From assembly GCA_000961805.1 (NCBI GenBank), contig LADV01000214.1, positions 1 through 14,785 on the forward strand: a stretch of DNA of 14,785 bases. The letters are read 5' to 3'. Positions 6,434 through 13,725 of the stretch are shown piece after piece. The translations under genes were made by a program, and so were the position numbers. The stretch comes from Peptococcaceae bacterium BRH_c23 (GTDB taxonomy: Bacteria; Bacillota_B; Desulfitobacteriia; Desulfitobacteriales; Desulfitobacteriaceae). The notes below the pieces were generated by a model. That model was given only the letters and a program-made list of their open reading frames with translations, was not told the DNA's origin and made no database searches. The stretch's first letter is position 1. Each line of letters starts with the position of its first letter.

Positions 6434-6462
6434 ACGTTATTTTGACAAAGGAGAAGAAAGGG

Positions 6463-7410
6463 ATGGCAAGTAGAACAAAAATAGGTAATATCTCTCTCGG
6501 TGATCTAGTTTTACGCTATACTTCCTTTTTAATGGCAGGCTCATTGATCGGAATTATGGCTTGGATTGGAGTGACAATGTTCAGGTCCGCTGGGGAAAGT
6601 ATTACCAAGTTCGGTCCAGGCTTTATTACAAATAGGGTATGGGACCCCGTCAGGGAAGAGTTCGGAGCACTTACATTTATTTATGGTACTCTGGTTACTT
6701 CACTCATTGCTCTAGTCATTGCTGGTCTGATCGGCGTAGGGGTAGCAATATTTCTAAATGAAATTGCCGCTCCCAAAATCAAAGTAACGGTATCTTTTCT
6801 GGTAGAATTACTGGCGGCTATTCCGAGCGTAGTTTACGGACTTTGGGGAATATTTATTCTCGCTCCTCTATTACGGAACCATATAGAGCCATGGCTGGGC
6901 AAATGGTTTGGCTTTTTACCCATATTTCAGGGGACCCCTTCTGGTCTGGATATGCTGGCCGGAGGTTTAATTTTGGCCATCATGATTTTGCCCACGGTAG
7001 CGGCAATTTCCCGTGAAGTTATAGCTACTGTCCCAATTGCCCAAAGGGAGGCCGCCTTAGCTTTAGGGGCCACAAAATGGGAGATGATCCGGATTGCGGT
7101 TTTGCCTTATGCCAAGTCAGGGATCTTGGGTGGAATAATGTTAGGCCTAGGCCGGGCCTTGGGAGAAACAATGGCTGTGACCATGGTCATCGGGAACCGA
7201 CCGGATATCTTACCTTCTCTATTTTCCCCAGCTTATTCAATGGCCAGTGTGATTGCCAATGAGTTTACTGAGGCTACTTACGACCTTTATTTAAGCGCCT
7301 TAGTTGAAATTGGACTTATCTTGTTTGCAATCACCTTTTTGCTCAATGCTTTGGCTCGCTTGCTCGTATGGTCAGTAGCACGAGGCCCAAAAGGAGGTCA
7401 TTTGCATTGA
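6463..7410 (+). CDS. pstC: Phosphate ABC transporter permease PstC
   Basis: This 315-residue inner-membrane permease forms the phosphate channel with PstA. The ATG at 6463 is preceded by AAAGGAG (6447-6453). A TTG 21 bases earlier has no ribosome site, so I start at the ATG. About six membrane helices are visible, with the first near residues 22-44. The segment FLVELLAAIPSVVYGLWGIF is a PstC landmark. The cytoplasmic EAA loop that docks with PstB reads REAALALGATKWEMIRIAVLP and is followed by GRALGETMAVTMVIGN. The gene overlaps pstA by 4 nt, implying translational coupling. Confidence 0.95.
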   Translation: MASRTKIGNISLGDLVLRYTSFLMAGSLIGIMAWIGVTMFRSAGESITKFGPGFITNRVWDPVREEFGALTFIYGTLVTSLIALVIAGLIGVGVAIFLNEIAAPKIKVTVSFLVELLAAIPSVVYGLWGIFILAPLLRNHIEPWLGKWFGFLPIFQGTPSGLDMLAGGLILAIMILPTVAAISREVIATVPIAQREAALALGATKWEMIRIAVLPYAKSGILGGIMLGLGRALGETMAVTMVIGNRPDILPSLFSPAYSMASVIANEFTEATYDLYLSALVEIGLILFAITFLLNALARLLVWSVARGPKGGHLH

Positions 7411-8243
7411 TTAATTCGTGGCGTAAAAACTGGAATACAGGTATGATGGGAGTTTTTACATTATCTGCGATCCTTTCCCTGATACCTTTATTTGCAGTAT
7501 TAGGATATGTAATCTACAATGGCCTTGGCTCACTGAACTGGGATTTCTTTGTGCATTTGCCTAAGGGGTTAGGAATGCCTGGCGGCGGGATGGCTAATGC
7601 AATCGTTGGCACCTTAATCCTAGTAGCTCTCGCAAGCCTGGTCGGGGTTCCAATAGGGTTTTTGGCTGCTATCTACTTGGTTGAGTATGACCGTTCAAGT
7701 TGGTTTAGTACACTTACTCGCTTTACCACTGATGTTTTAACGGGTGTCCCGTCAATTATTATTGGTATTGTAGTCTATACTGCTATTGTTGTCCCTATGA
7801 AGCATTTTTCCGCCTGGGCAGCCGGTATTGCCTTAGGAATTATTATGATTCCGGTTGTCGTCCGCGCTACGGAAGAAATGCTAAAACTTGTACCCCATAC
7901 CGTTCGAGAAGCAGGTCTAGCCTTAGGTATTCCTAGATGGCGGATTATTATTTCGATTGTTGTGCCAACTTCTGCCAAAGGAATTATCACCGGAATCATG
8001 CTGGCCGTGGCCAGAGTGTCGGGCGAAACAGCACCCCTTTTGTTTACTGCTTTAGGAAACAGATATTGGGCTAAGTCATTGAATGAGCCCATAGCTTCCT
8101 TGCCGGTACAAATCTACAGTTACGCTGTTTCCCCCTATGAGGACTGGCACCGGCAGGCTTGGGCAGGTGCTTTGGTACTGGTATTTATTGTAGTTATATT
8201 AAACTTGGGGACCCGCTATATCTTTAAAGAGCGGCAAAAATAA
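7407..8243 (+). CDS. pstA: Phosphate ABC transporter permease PstA
   Basis: This 278-residue membrane permease is the partner of PstC. The start is most likely TTG 7407, nine bases after AAGGAGG (7391-7397) and overlapping the pstC stop as TTGA. An earlier in-frame ATG at 7368 would lie inside pstC and has no ribosome site. Six membrane helices are expected. Conserved stretches are [19 protein letters not shown], the EAA loop [21 protein letters not shown], and [17 protein letters not shown], which mirrors GRALGETMAVT in PstC. Only 16 bases separate it from pstB. Confidence 0.95.
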   Translation: MINSWRKNWNTGMMGVFTLSAILSLIPLFAVLGYVIYNGLGSLNWDFFVHLPKGLGMPGGGMANAIVGTLILVALASLVGVPIGFLAAIYLVEYDRSSWFSTLTRFTTDVLTGVPSIIIGIVVYTAIVVPMKHFSAWAAGIALGIIMIPVVVRATEEMLKLVPHTVREAGLALGIPRWRIIISIVVPTSAKGIITGIMLAVARVSGETAPLLFTALGNRYWAKSLNEPIASLPVQIYSYAVSPYEDWHRQAWAGALVLVFIVVILNLGTRYIFKERQK

Positions 8244-8259
8244 TTGGGAGGAACATTTC

Positions 8260-9012
8260 ATGGGACAAAGTCTTAGTGTTAGAAACTTGGAAGCATGGTA
8301 CGGTTCACAAAAAACTCTAACGGGAATAGATATGGAGATACCGTCTAATCATGTGACAGCTATTATTGGACCTTCGGGTTGCGGCAAGTCTACCTTTGTT
8401 CGCTGTCTGAATCGATTGCACGAAACCTTGCCTGGAGCAAAAATGAAAGGTGAGGTACTCCTTGACGGCTCGAATATATTTGCTCAAGATCAGGTGCAAT
8501 TGCGTCGCAACATCGGTATGGTATTTCAGAAAGCTAACCCTTTTCCGTCAATGAGCATATTTGATAATGTTATTGCTGGCCTAAAGCTAAATGGGGTGCG
8601 TAACAAGGAAAAGCTACGCCAGATCGCAGAAAAAAGCCTCCGCATGGCAGCTCTCTGGGACGAAGTCAGTGAACGACTTGACAATTCAGGCATGAGTTTA
8701 TCCGGCGGTCAGCAACAGCGTCTTTGCATTGCACGGGCTTTAGCCGTAGAGCCTTCTGTTTTGTTAATGGATGAACCTGCCTCAGCCTTAGACCCGATAG
8801 CCACATTGCACATTGAAGAGTTAATCTCAGAACTAAAAAATCAGTATACTATAGTAATAGTCACCCATAATATGCAACAAGCTGCCCGCATAGCAGATTC
8901 AACAGCATTTTTTCTCAACGGAGAATTGGTGGAGCACGGCCCTACTTCTGAGATGTTTACAAATCCAAGAGATAAACGTACGGAAGATTACATTTCTGGG
9001 CGTTTCGGATAA
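8260..9012 (+). CDS. pstB: Phosphate ABC transporter ATP-binding protein PstB
   Basis: This 250-residue cytoplasmic ATPase powers the PstCA channel as a dimer. The ATG at 8260 follows GGGAGGA. The nucleotide-binding motifs are complete: Walker [10 protein letters not shown] (residues 37-45), Q-loop [11 protein letters not shown] (near 87-97), signature LSGGQQQR (near 147-154), Walker B VLLMDEP (near 167-173) and the switch His in VTHN (near 203). The NPFPxS and RCLNRLHE segments are typical of PstB rather than of other importers. After Walker B it has PASALDP, where most homologues have PTSALDP. The length is normal for the family. Confidence 0.96.
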   Translation: MGQSLSVRNLEAWYGSQKTLTGIDMEIPSNHVTAIIGPSGCGKSTFVRCLNRLHETLPGAKMKGEVLLDGSNIFAQDQVQLRRNIGMVFQKANPFPSMSIFDNVIAGLKLNGVRNKEKLRQIAEKSLRMAALWDEVSERLDNSGMSLSGGQQQRLCIARALAVEPSVLLMDEPASALDPIATLHIEELISELKNQYTIVIVTHNMQQAARIADSTAFFLNGELVEHGPTSEMFTNPRDKRTEDYISGRFG

Positions 9013-9038
9013 GAAATTAATGTCAGGGGGGAAAGCCG

Positions 9039-9698
9039 ATGACCACGAGGCAAGCTTTTGATCAGGAGTTGGAAGAACTCAGCAGGAAAATCTTTAATAT
9101 GGGGATGATGGTACAGGAAAGGGTTGGCTTGGCTATTGTTTCTCTGTCCATACAGGATATGGAACTGGCTAACGAGGTAATTACCGGGGATCTTAAGATC
9201 AATGACCTACAGGCGGAAATTGAAGAGAAAAGCATACTTTTGATTGCTAGGCAGCAGCCGATTGCCACTGATTTGCGTAAAATTGTGGCTGGATTTAAAA
9301 TCGCTATGCACTTAGAACGGATTGGGGATCTAGCTGCGGATATTGCCAAGGTGACAATTCGAATTGGAAATGCTAAGCTTATAAAACCTCTGATCGATAT
9401 TCCTCAAATGGGTAAGCTTGTTGGCGAAATGATCGTCAAAGGTCTTGATGCTTATGCGCAAGTAAATGCGGAAAAGGCTCAGGAGATGTCCTTAATTGAT
9501 GAAGAAATTGATCATTTGTATGGGCAAATTTTTCGCGAACTACTTGTCTTTTTGAGGGAAGATTCCAGTATGATTGACCAAGCTACTTATTTGATTCTTG
9601 TCGGACGTTTTCTCGAACGTATGGGAGACTATTGTACCAACATAGGGGAAGAAATAGTCTATATAGCTACAGGAAAAAGAACCGATCTGAATTCGTGA
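9039..9698 (+). CDS. phoU: Phosphate transport regulator PhoU, first copy
   Basis: This 219-residue all-helical cytoplasmic protein consists of two three-helix PhoU repeats. The ATG at 9039 follows a G-rich ribosome site (AGGGGGGAAA) 26 bases after pstB. Each repeat carries the E/D-x-x-x-D metal-binding signature, seen as LERIGDLAADIAK (near residues 92-104) and LERMGDYCTNIGEE (near 192-205). PhoU is known to keep the Pho response off when phosphate is plentiful by linking PstB to the sensor kinase PhoR, and to limit phosphate uptake. No PhoR is encoded here, so its signalling partner must lie elsewhere or differ. By my own ungapped count, about 130 of 219 residues match the second copy. Confidence 0.93.
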   Translation: MTTRQAFDQELEELSRKIFNMGMMVQERVGLAIVSLSIQDMELANEVITGDLKINDLQAEIEEKSILLIARQQPIATDLRKIVAGFKIAMHLERIGDLAADIAKVTIRIGNAKLIKPLIDIPQMGKLVGEMIVKGLDAYAQVNAEKAQEMSLIDEEIDHLYGQIFRELLVFLREDSSMIDQATYLILVGRFLERMGDYCTNIGEEIVYIATGKRTDLNS

Positions 9699-9808
9699 AT
9701 ATAGAGATTGCAAAAGATTTACTAAAATAAGGGTGACCCTAAAGGATATATGATATTTTCAAACGAACTATATCAAAAGACATCTATAAAATGAGAGGAG
9801 GGCTGAAC

Positions 9809-10468
9809 ATGCCAACTCGCCAGAAATTCAGTAATGACTTGGAGGAACTGCGCTTAAATATCTTAGACCTAGGTAATATGGTAGACCAACAAATTAGTCT
9901 TGCTGTCGGTTCCTTAATAAATCAAGATATGGAATTAGCCAATACTATTGTAGTCAAGGATCTTGAAATCAACGACTTGCAGGCAATCATTGAAGAAAAA
10001 TGCATCCTTCTTATTGCAACTCAACAGCCTTTAGCTGGTGATTTACGGAAGGTTGTAGCCGGTTTTAAAGTTTCTATCTACTTAGAAAGAATGGGTGATT
10101 TGTCGGTTGACCTTGCAAAGTTAACGATTAGGATAGGGGAAGAACCCTTGATTAAGCCCCTAGTTGACATTCCCCGTATGAGTGCTTTAGTACATGAAAT
10201 GCTTGACCTAGGCCTTAAAGCATATGTTCAAGATGATTGTCAGAGTGCAGCACAGATGACTCTAATCGATGACGAAATTGACCTGATCTATTCTCAGGTA
10301 TTTGGAGATTTACGAGCTATCATGATGGAAGATCCCAATAAGGTAACACAGGCAAATTATTTGTTATTTGCCAGTCGCTTTTTAGAGCGTTTAGGGGACT
10401 ATTGTACAAATATCGGTGAAGAGATTGTGTACATTTGTACTGGTAAAAGAGTAGATCTAAACGAATAA
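9809..10468 (+). CDS. phoU: Phosphate transport regulator PhoU, second copy
   Basis: This is a tandem paralogue of the preceding gene, also 219 residues and alignable end to end without gaps. I place the start at ATG 9809 after GAGGAGGG (9793-9801). An ATG at 9791 overlaps that ribosome site. The two PhoU repeats are present, with LERMGDLSVDLAKL and LERLGDYCTNIGEE as metal-site motifs. Differences cluster in the loops and in the second repeat, while the last 25 or so residues are nearly identical to the first copy. A 110-bp gap separates the two genes, and I find no good promoter in it. A strong terminator follows and closes the operon. The second copy may have a separate partner or metal load, which is not visible here. 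Confidence 0.92.
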   Translation: MPTRQKFSNDLEELRLNILDLGNMVDQQISLAVGSLINQDMELANTIVVKDLEINDLQAIIEEKCILLIATQQPLAGDLRKVVAGFKVSIYLERMGDLSVDLAKLTIRIGEEPLIKPLVDIPRMSALVHEMLDLGLKAYVQDDCQSAAQMTLIDDEIDLIYSQVFGDLRAIMMEDPNKVTQANYLLFASRFLERLGDYCTNIGEEIVYICTGKRVDLNE

Positions 10469-10492
10469 GTCAATTAATAGCATTATCAAAAC

Positions 10493-10537
10493 AAAAAGCA
10501 AATCACTATTAGGGCTATTTATAGTGATTTGCTTTTT
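10493..10537 (+). terminator. Rho-independent terminator of the pst-phoU operon
   Basis: AAAAAGCAAATCACTAT (10493-10509) and its exact reverse complement (10521-10537, ending TTTTT) form a 17-bp stem with an 11-nt loop. It lies 25 bases after the second phoU. The A-run on the left arm means it could also stop transcription coming the other way. Confidence 0.88.
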
Positions 10538-10563
10538 GCTATGTTTGTACCATTGTTTTACAA

Positions 10564-10579
10564 TGTGATCTAAGCCACA
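10564..10579. promoter_or_regulatory. CRP-like operator TGTGA-N6-CCACA
   Basis: TGTGA (10564-10568), six bases, then CCACA (10575-10579) differs by one base from the symmetric CRP site TGTGA-N6-TCACA. A further TTGTGA lies at 10582-10587. The centre is about 60 bases before the predicted transcript start near 10632, the usual place for a class I activator. The Crp/Fnr-family protein encoded convergently at 11303-12022 has a recognition helix suited to TGTGA and is the natural candidate. Confidence 0.5.
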
Positions 10580-10596
10580 TCTTGTGATAATAATTT

Positions 10597-10625
10597 TTGA
10601 TAAACTACCCCCAGATGGTTAGGAT
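10597..10625 (+). promoter_or_regulatory. Sigma-A promoter of the siroheme-reductase-like gene
   Basis: TTGATA (10597-10602) and TAGGAT (10620-10625) are separated by 17 bp. The -35 matches consensus at 5 of 6 positions and the -10 at 4 of 6. The weak -10 fits a promoter that needs an activator. Confidence 0.5.
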
Positions 10626-10660
10626 AAAAAAGACTATATATTGCTGGGGGAATTATCGAT

Positions 10661-11254
10661 ATGCAACAGAAGGGATATCAGCTAGATCATTGCCGCCCGA
10701 ATTGCCCTAAATTAGCTCGTGACTGGACCACGCTCTACCATGCACTTAGCAAGACGCTCAATGACCTGAACTTATTAGAAACCCTTGAAGATAAGTTTCG
10801 TCCAGTTCTTCATCATCATCTGCCAAAAATAAGTTTGGCTGGTTGCCCCAATGGGTGTTCACAGCCAAATATTAAAGACTTTGGGATTACTGGCTATGTA
10901 ACTCCTGCAATTACAAAGGTTCCCTGTTCAGGGTGTAAAATTTGTATTGATACTTGCCTGGAAAAGGCCATAACTTGGCAATCAAACGGGATAACGATCG
11001 ATAATACTCTTTGCCTTTCCTGTGGGAATTGTCAAAATGTCTGTCCTACAGGAACGCTAACTGCAGGAGAAAGTGGTTGGACATTGCGTCTTGGTGGACG
11101 AGTAGGGCGACATCCACAATTTGCCAAGCTGGCTGGGCAAGCCACTACTGATCAGGAAGTAGTGGACTGGATCACGGAAACGATGTTGAGCTATATTAAT
11201 GAGGGTCGACCACAAGAAAGATTGACGCATTTCTTGAACGATAAGTTCAGCTAA
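10661..11254 (+). CDS. Short siroheme-sulfite/nitrite-reductase-like iron-sulfur protein
   Basis: This is a 197-residue soluble protein. The ATG at 10661 has GGGGGAA about 11 bases upstream. Residues 57-70 read ISLAGCPNGCSQPN, the C-x3-C half of the cluster/siroheme site of sulfite and nitrite reductases. An N-terminal HCRPNCPKLA gives C11-x3-C15, where the usual first half is C-x5-C. Two ferredoxin 4Fe-4S sites follow: C89, C92, C95, C99 (followed by Leu, not Pro) and C118, C121, C124, C128 (followed by Pro). The C-terminal part has LGGRVGRHPQFAK, also typical of sulfite reductases. The N-terminal ferredoxin-like half of about 60-70 residues found in AsrC or Dsr-type proteins is missing. It may be an electron carrier or a minimal siroheme reductase. 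It is a single-gene unit with an activator-type promoter. Confidence 0.7.
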   Translation: MQQKGYQLDHCRPNCPKLARDWTTLYHALSKTLNDLNLLETLEDKFRPVLHHHLPKISLAGCPNGCSQPNIKDFGITGYVTPAITKVPCSGCKICIDTCLEKAITWQSNGITIDNTLCLSCGNCQNVCPTGTLTAGESGWTLRLGGRVGRHPQFAKLAGQATTDQEVVDWITETMLSYINEGRPQERLTHFLNDKFS

Positions 11255-11294
11255 ACTTCTGCTGGAGTCAAAAGACCACTTGCAGAGTTTTTTT
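11253..11294 (+). terminator. Rho-independent terminator between convergent genes
   Basis: After the stop of the iron-sulfur protein gene, CTGC (11259-11262) pairs with GCAG (11281-11284), GTC with GAC around AAAA, and AAAC with GTTT. Internal mismatches interrupt the stem. A run of seven T (11288-11294) follows. It ends the forward gene. The A-run at 11295-11300 is immediately downstream. Confidence 0.6.
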
Positions 11295-11302
11295 AAAAAA
11301 TT

Positions 11303-12022
11303 TTAATCTAAAGAAGTTCGAGTACGGGAAGCACGTTCGTGAATCCAGGCACGTAAATTCTCAAGATTGGGAACGGTAATATTTTTTTTCTCAATTATGA
11401 TAATTTTTAGGTCTTTTAATTCTCCTAAAATGCGACTAACTGACTCACGAGCTAGGCTGCACATTGCGGCAAGCTCTGTCGCGGAGAGGGGAATAGTAAT
11501 TAAGGTTCCGCTTGGAGACGCTTTTCCGTGCACATGCGCTAAAGCAAAAAGCTTAGCCCCCAGGCGCAAACGCGCATCGCCCAGAGATAGATTCCGAATT
11601 TGTCGATAGGAACGACGCAAATCTAAAGCAAGTTCTCGGTAGAACACCCAGAGTACTGAAGGATTATTTTCTATGAAACGAGTTAAGGTCTGTCGATCGA
11701 TTGCCAAAACGTCAGTCTCCTCGATGCAGAGCGCGGCGTGGGGATAGGGTTTTCCATCCAGGATAACTTCAGGAAAGAAAGTAGGGTTACTAAGGATGCG
11801 AATAATTTTTTCTGAAAACTCACCCATTAAGTACAAGCGAATTCTACCCGTAACCAGAAAAAAGATCGTATTTCCTTCATCTCCTGCAAAGTATAGATAC
11901 TGTTTAGGCGCATAGTGACGAATCCGACCGTGGGCTAAGCAAAAACTTATAAGTTCGGATGGCATATTACCCGAAACGAGTTTATGTTCGATAAGTTCTC
12001 GAACTTGTTGTTCTTTGGACAC
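11303..12022 (-). CDS. Crp/Fnr-family transcriptional regulator
   Basis: This is a 239-residue cytoplasmic regulator on the minus strand, starting at GTG 12022 after a seven-G ribosome site. Residues about 20-130 form a cyclic-nucleotide-binding-like beta barrel (YLYFAGDEGNTIFFLVTGRIRLY). The usual cAMP-pocket motif (GE-x-A...R-x-A) is replaced by FFPEVILDGKPYPHAALCIE, so the effector is probably not cAMP. Residues about 135-160 form the dimer helix. The winged helix follows, with LSATELAAMCSLARESVSRILGEL. The Arg-Glu...Arg in ARESVSR matches CRP residues that read TGTGA. There is no FNR-type N-terminal cysteine cluster. This is the CooA/CprK-like broad group, common in Desulfitobacterium relatives. 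Its likely target is the TGTGA-N6-CCACA site before the convergent iron-sulfur gene. Confidence 0.85.
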   Translation of the reverse strand: MSKEQQVRELIEHKLVSGNMPSELISFCLAHGRIRHYAPKQYLYFAGDEGNTIFFLVTGRIRLYLMGEFSEKIIRILSNPTFFPEVILDGKPYPHAALCIEETDVLAIDRQTLTRFIENNPSVLWVFYRELALDLRRSYRQIRNLSLGDARLRLGAKLFALAHVHGKASPSGTLITIPLSATELAAMCSLARESVSRILGELKDLKIIIIEKKNITVPNLENLRAWIHERASRTRTSLD

Positions 12023-12084
12023 GTGACCCCCCCGTTCATAGACTAATAAGTAATCGCTAAGTATTGCTTATTCGTGACAAGAGT

Positions 12085-12114
12085 ATTATAACACGTGTTA
12101 TACGGCAAGATTAA
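12085..12114 (-). promoter_or_regulatory. Promoter of the Crp/Fnr gene overlapped by a 16-bp palindrome
   Basis: On the minus strand a perfect TATAAT (12090-12085) lies 18 bp after a weak TTAATC (12114-12109). The perfect palindrome TATAACACGTGTTATA (12087-12102) covers part of the -10 and much of the spacer. Such a position suits a repressor or autoregulatory operator. It does not resemble the TGTGA site, so another protein may bind it. Confidence 0.5.
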
Positions 12115-12227
12115 ATTCAATCAGATCTAAGTAACCGATTTTTTCACAGAACCAAGCATAGGTATTTTAGATAAGGAAATGATAAGCTTAGTTTCGAAAA
12201 TGATCTTGACACGAAAGGTGGTTATTT

Positions 12228-12353
12228 ATGGGCGCTCATAAGAAGGTTTCACGACCAAAATCACCGGTTACTGTAAGAGATCCTCATTTCCAAGAATTTG
12301 ACACGCATAAAGAACGAAATATTCAAAAACCACTTCCTCGTAAAAATCCTTAA
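12228..12353 (+). CDS. Small conserved-looking basic protein, 41 residues
   Basis: ATG 12228 follows AAAGGTGG (12214-12221) by six bases and opens a 41-codon frame. The product begins MGAHKKVSRPKSPVTVRDPH and ends KPLPRKNP. It has no cysteine, no membrane segment and no known motif. It is rich in Lys, Arg, His and Pro and is probably disordered. A textbook terminator begins one base after its stop codon, and the good ribosome site plus terminator argue for a real single-gene unit. I see no clear sigma-A promoter in the 130 bases upstream. In size and composition it recalls minor small acid-soluble spore proteins, but I see no homology, so function is unknown. Confidence 0.65.
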   Translation: MGAHKKVSRPKSPVTVRDPHFQEFDTHKERNIQKPLPRKNP

Positions 12354-12354
12354 G

Positions 12355-12384
12355 AAAAGAGTGTGCTCAAAAGCACACTCTTTT
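12355..12384 (+). terminator. Rho-independent terminator of the small gene
   Basis: AAAAGAGTGTGCT (12355-12367), loop CAAA, then the exact reverse complement (12372-12384), whose end merges into TTTTT. This is a 13-bp perfect stem that starts one base after the stop codon of the 41-residue gene. Confidence 0.88.
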
Positions 12385-12385
12385 T

Positions 12386-12937
12386 CTACCCAGAATAGAA
12401 TTTTTACATCTTACCATCCAGTATTTCTATGGTCAAATTCGAAGGTTAGTATGCTCGACTAGAATTTTTATCGAGACAGGGCACCTCTACGAAACAGTCC
12501 TTACATTCTTTGACAATGCATTACAGTTGCATTATATGATATATTAATTATTCTCATATTGACTTATTGCGACCTCAGTGCTAGTCTTAATAAGTGAGAA
12601 GAATAAGATTATTATAGTTTGTGCAAAAAGTTACGTTCAAAATAATAGGGTGAAAATGCTCTTACTTGCATATGTGAAACAAATCTTATTTCTTTTCTTT
12701 TTGACCAGTGATTCTGCTGGAAATTTTAACTTACTTGTGTCTGGCCAGAGTCTATAATATTTGTTCTGGAAAATAATTCCTTCTCACGTTGTATTGGGGG
12801 GTGTTATGGGAAAAAAATAGCATGGTTACAAGTATTTAATTAGGTCAGCTTATCGTTCTTAGGCACAGGCGAACTTTAACGGCTATTATTAGCCACATTC
12901 TTAAAGAGTAATATTGTTGCAGTAAGGGGGAAACAGT
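12386..12937. other. Long A/T-rich intergenic region upstream of etfB
   Basis: These 552 bases have no convincing gene. They hold a candidate sigma-A promoter at 12510 and a lone perfect -10, TATAAT, at 12753-12758. A 10-bp palindrome, TCTGGCCAGA, lies at 12740-12749 just before that -10, and a pair of 7-nt inverted arms ACTTATT/AATAAGT lies near 12564-12597. I see no known riboswitch pattern. If the 12510 promoter drives etfB, the mRNA leader would be about 390 bases. Confidence 0.5.
12510..12538 (+). promoter_or_regulatory. Candidate sigma-A promoter upstream of etfBA
   Basis: A perfect -35, TTGACA (12510-12515), is followed after 17 bp by TATATG (12533-12538), which matches TATAAT at 4 of 6 positions. 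TATGAT at 12535-12540 gives a better -10 at a longer spacing of 19. It is the best promoter match in the 550-base gap, but about 390 bases from etfB. Confidence 0.4.
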
Positions 12938-13711
12938 GTGAATATTGTCGTTTTCATCAAACAAACATTTGATACTGAGGCTAAAATCGTACTAGATGCT
13001 AACGGTAAAATCGATGCCAATGGGGTAAATTTGATTATTAACCCTTACGATGAATTTGCCATTGAAGAAGGAATTAGACTTAAAGAGAAGTTCGGTGGCG
13101 AAGTAACCGTAGTAACTATGGGGGGCGCGCGTGCCCAAGAAGCTATTCGCACCGCATTAGCGATGGGAATAGATAAAGGCGTTTTAGTTAGCGATCCTGC
13201 TTTAGATAATACTGATGAATGTGCTAAAGCAGAGATCCTTGCAAAAGCGATTGCCCAAATCCCATATGATGTCATCTTGGTGGGACGTATCGCCATCGAT
13301 GATGGCGCTAGTCAAATTGCTGTTCGCTTAGCAGAAGCTTTAAAAATACCTTCAGTCAGCAGTGTCCTAAAACTTGAAGTTGCTGGAACTCAAGTGACTG
13401 CAACCCGCGAAATAGACGGTGGAACTGAGCTAATTGAAGTTTGCTTACCAGTCGTAATTACTGCTCAAAAAGGTCTAAATGAACCTCGTTATCCTTCCGT
13501 TGCAGGGATTATGAAAGCCAAGAAAAAACCTTTAAAAACTATGACCCTTGCTGACCTTGGAATTAACGCTGGAGATTTGTGTTTGAAAATGAATATTGAT
13601 AAATACAGTTTACCTAGTGCTCGCCAAGGTGGACGAAAACTTGCCGGTGATGCTGCACAAGCTGCAAATGAATTAGCACGACTCTTGCGTGAAGAAGCTA
13701 AGGTTCTGTAA
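12938..13711 (+). CDS. etfB: Electron transfer flavoprotein, beta subunit
   Basis: This 257-residue protein starts at GTG 12938, seven bases after AAGGGGG. EtfB pairs with EtfA to carry electrons between dehydrogenases and quinone reductases or other acceptors. Conserved features are the opening NIVVFIKQ, NPYDEFAIEEGIRLKE (near residues 36-51), the nucleotide-binding region VTMGGARAQEAIRTALAMG, GRIAIDDGASQIAVRLAEAL, and the closing LNEPRYPSVAGIMKAKKKPL typical of the ETF beta family. Whether this ETF bifurcates electrons (second FAD in EtfB) or only binds AMP cannot be settled by eye. It lies 14 bases before etfA in the same operon. In related clostridia fixC/fixX-like genes often follow; here they would be outside the window. 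Confidence 0.93.
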   Translation: MNIVVFIKQTFDTEAKIVLDANGKIDANGVNLIINPYDEFAIEEGIRLKEKFGGEVTVVTMGGARAQEAIRTALAMGIDKGVLVSDPALDNTDECAKAEILAKAIAQIPYDVILVGRIAIDDGASQIAVRLAEALKIPSVSSVLKLEVAGTQVTATREIDGGTELIEVCLPVVITAQKGLNEPRYPSVAGIMKAKKKPLKTMTLADLGINAGDLCLKMNIDKYSLPSARQGGRKLAGDAAQAANELARLLREEAKVL

Positions 13712-13725
13712 AGGGAGGAATTAAC

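Noticed and set aside
9725..9745. AGGGTGACCCT near-palindrome between the phoU copies as an operator
   Set aside because: Only 5-bp arms, and no promoter -35/-10 pair or Pho box is found around it.
12806..12820. Four-codon frame (MGKK) after GGGGGGTG upstream of etfB
   Set aside because: Too short to call a gene. A frameshift in the A7 run gives other short frames but none is protein-like.
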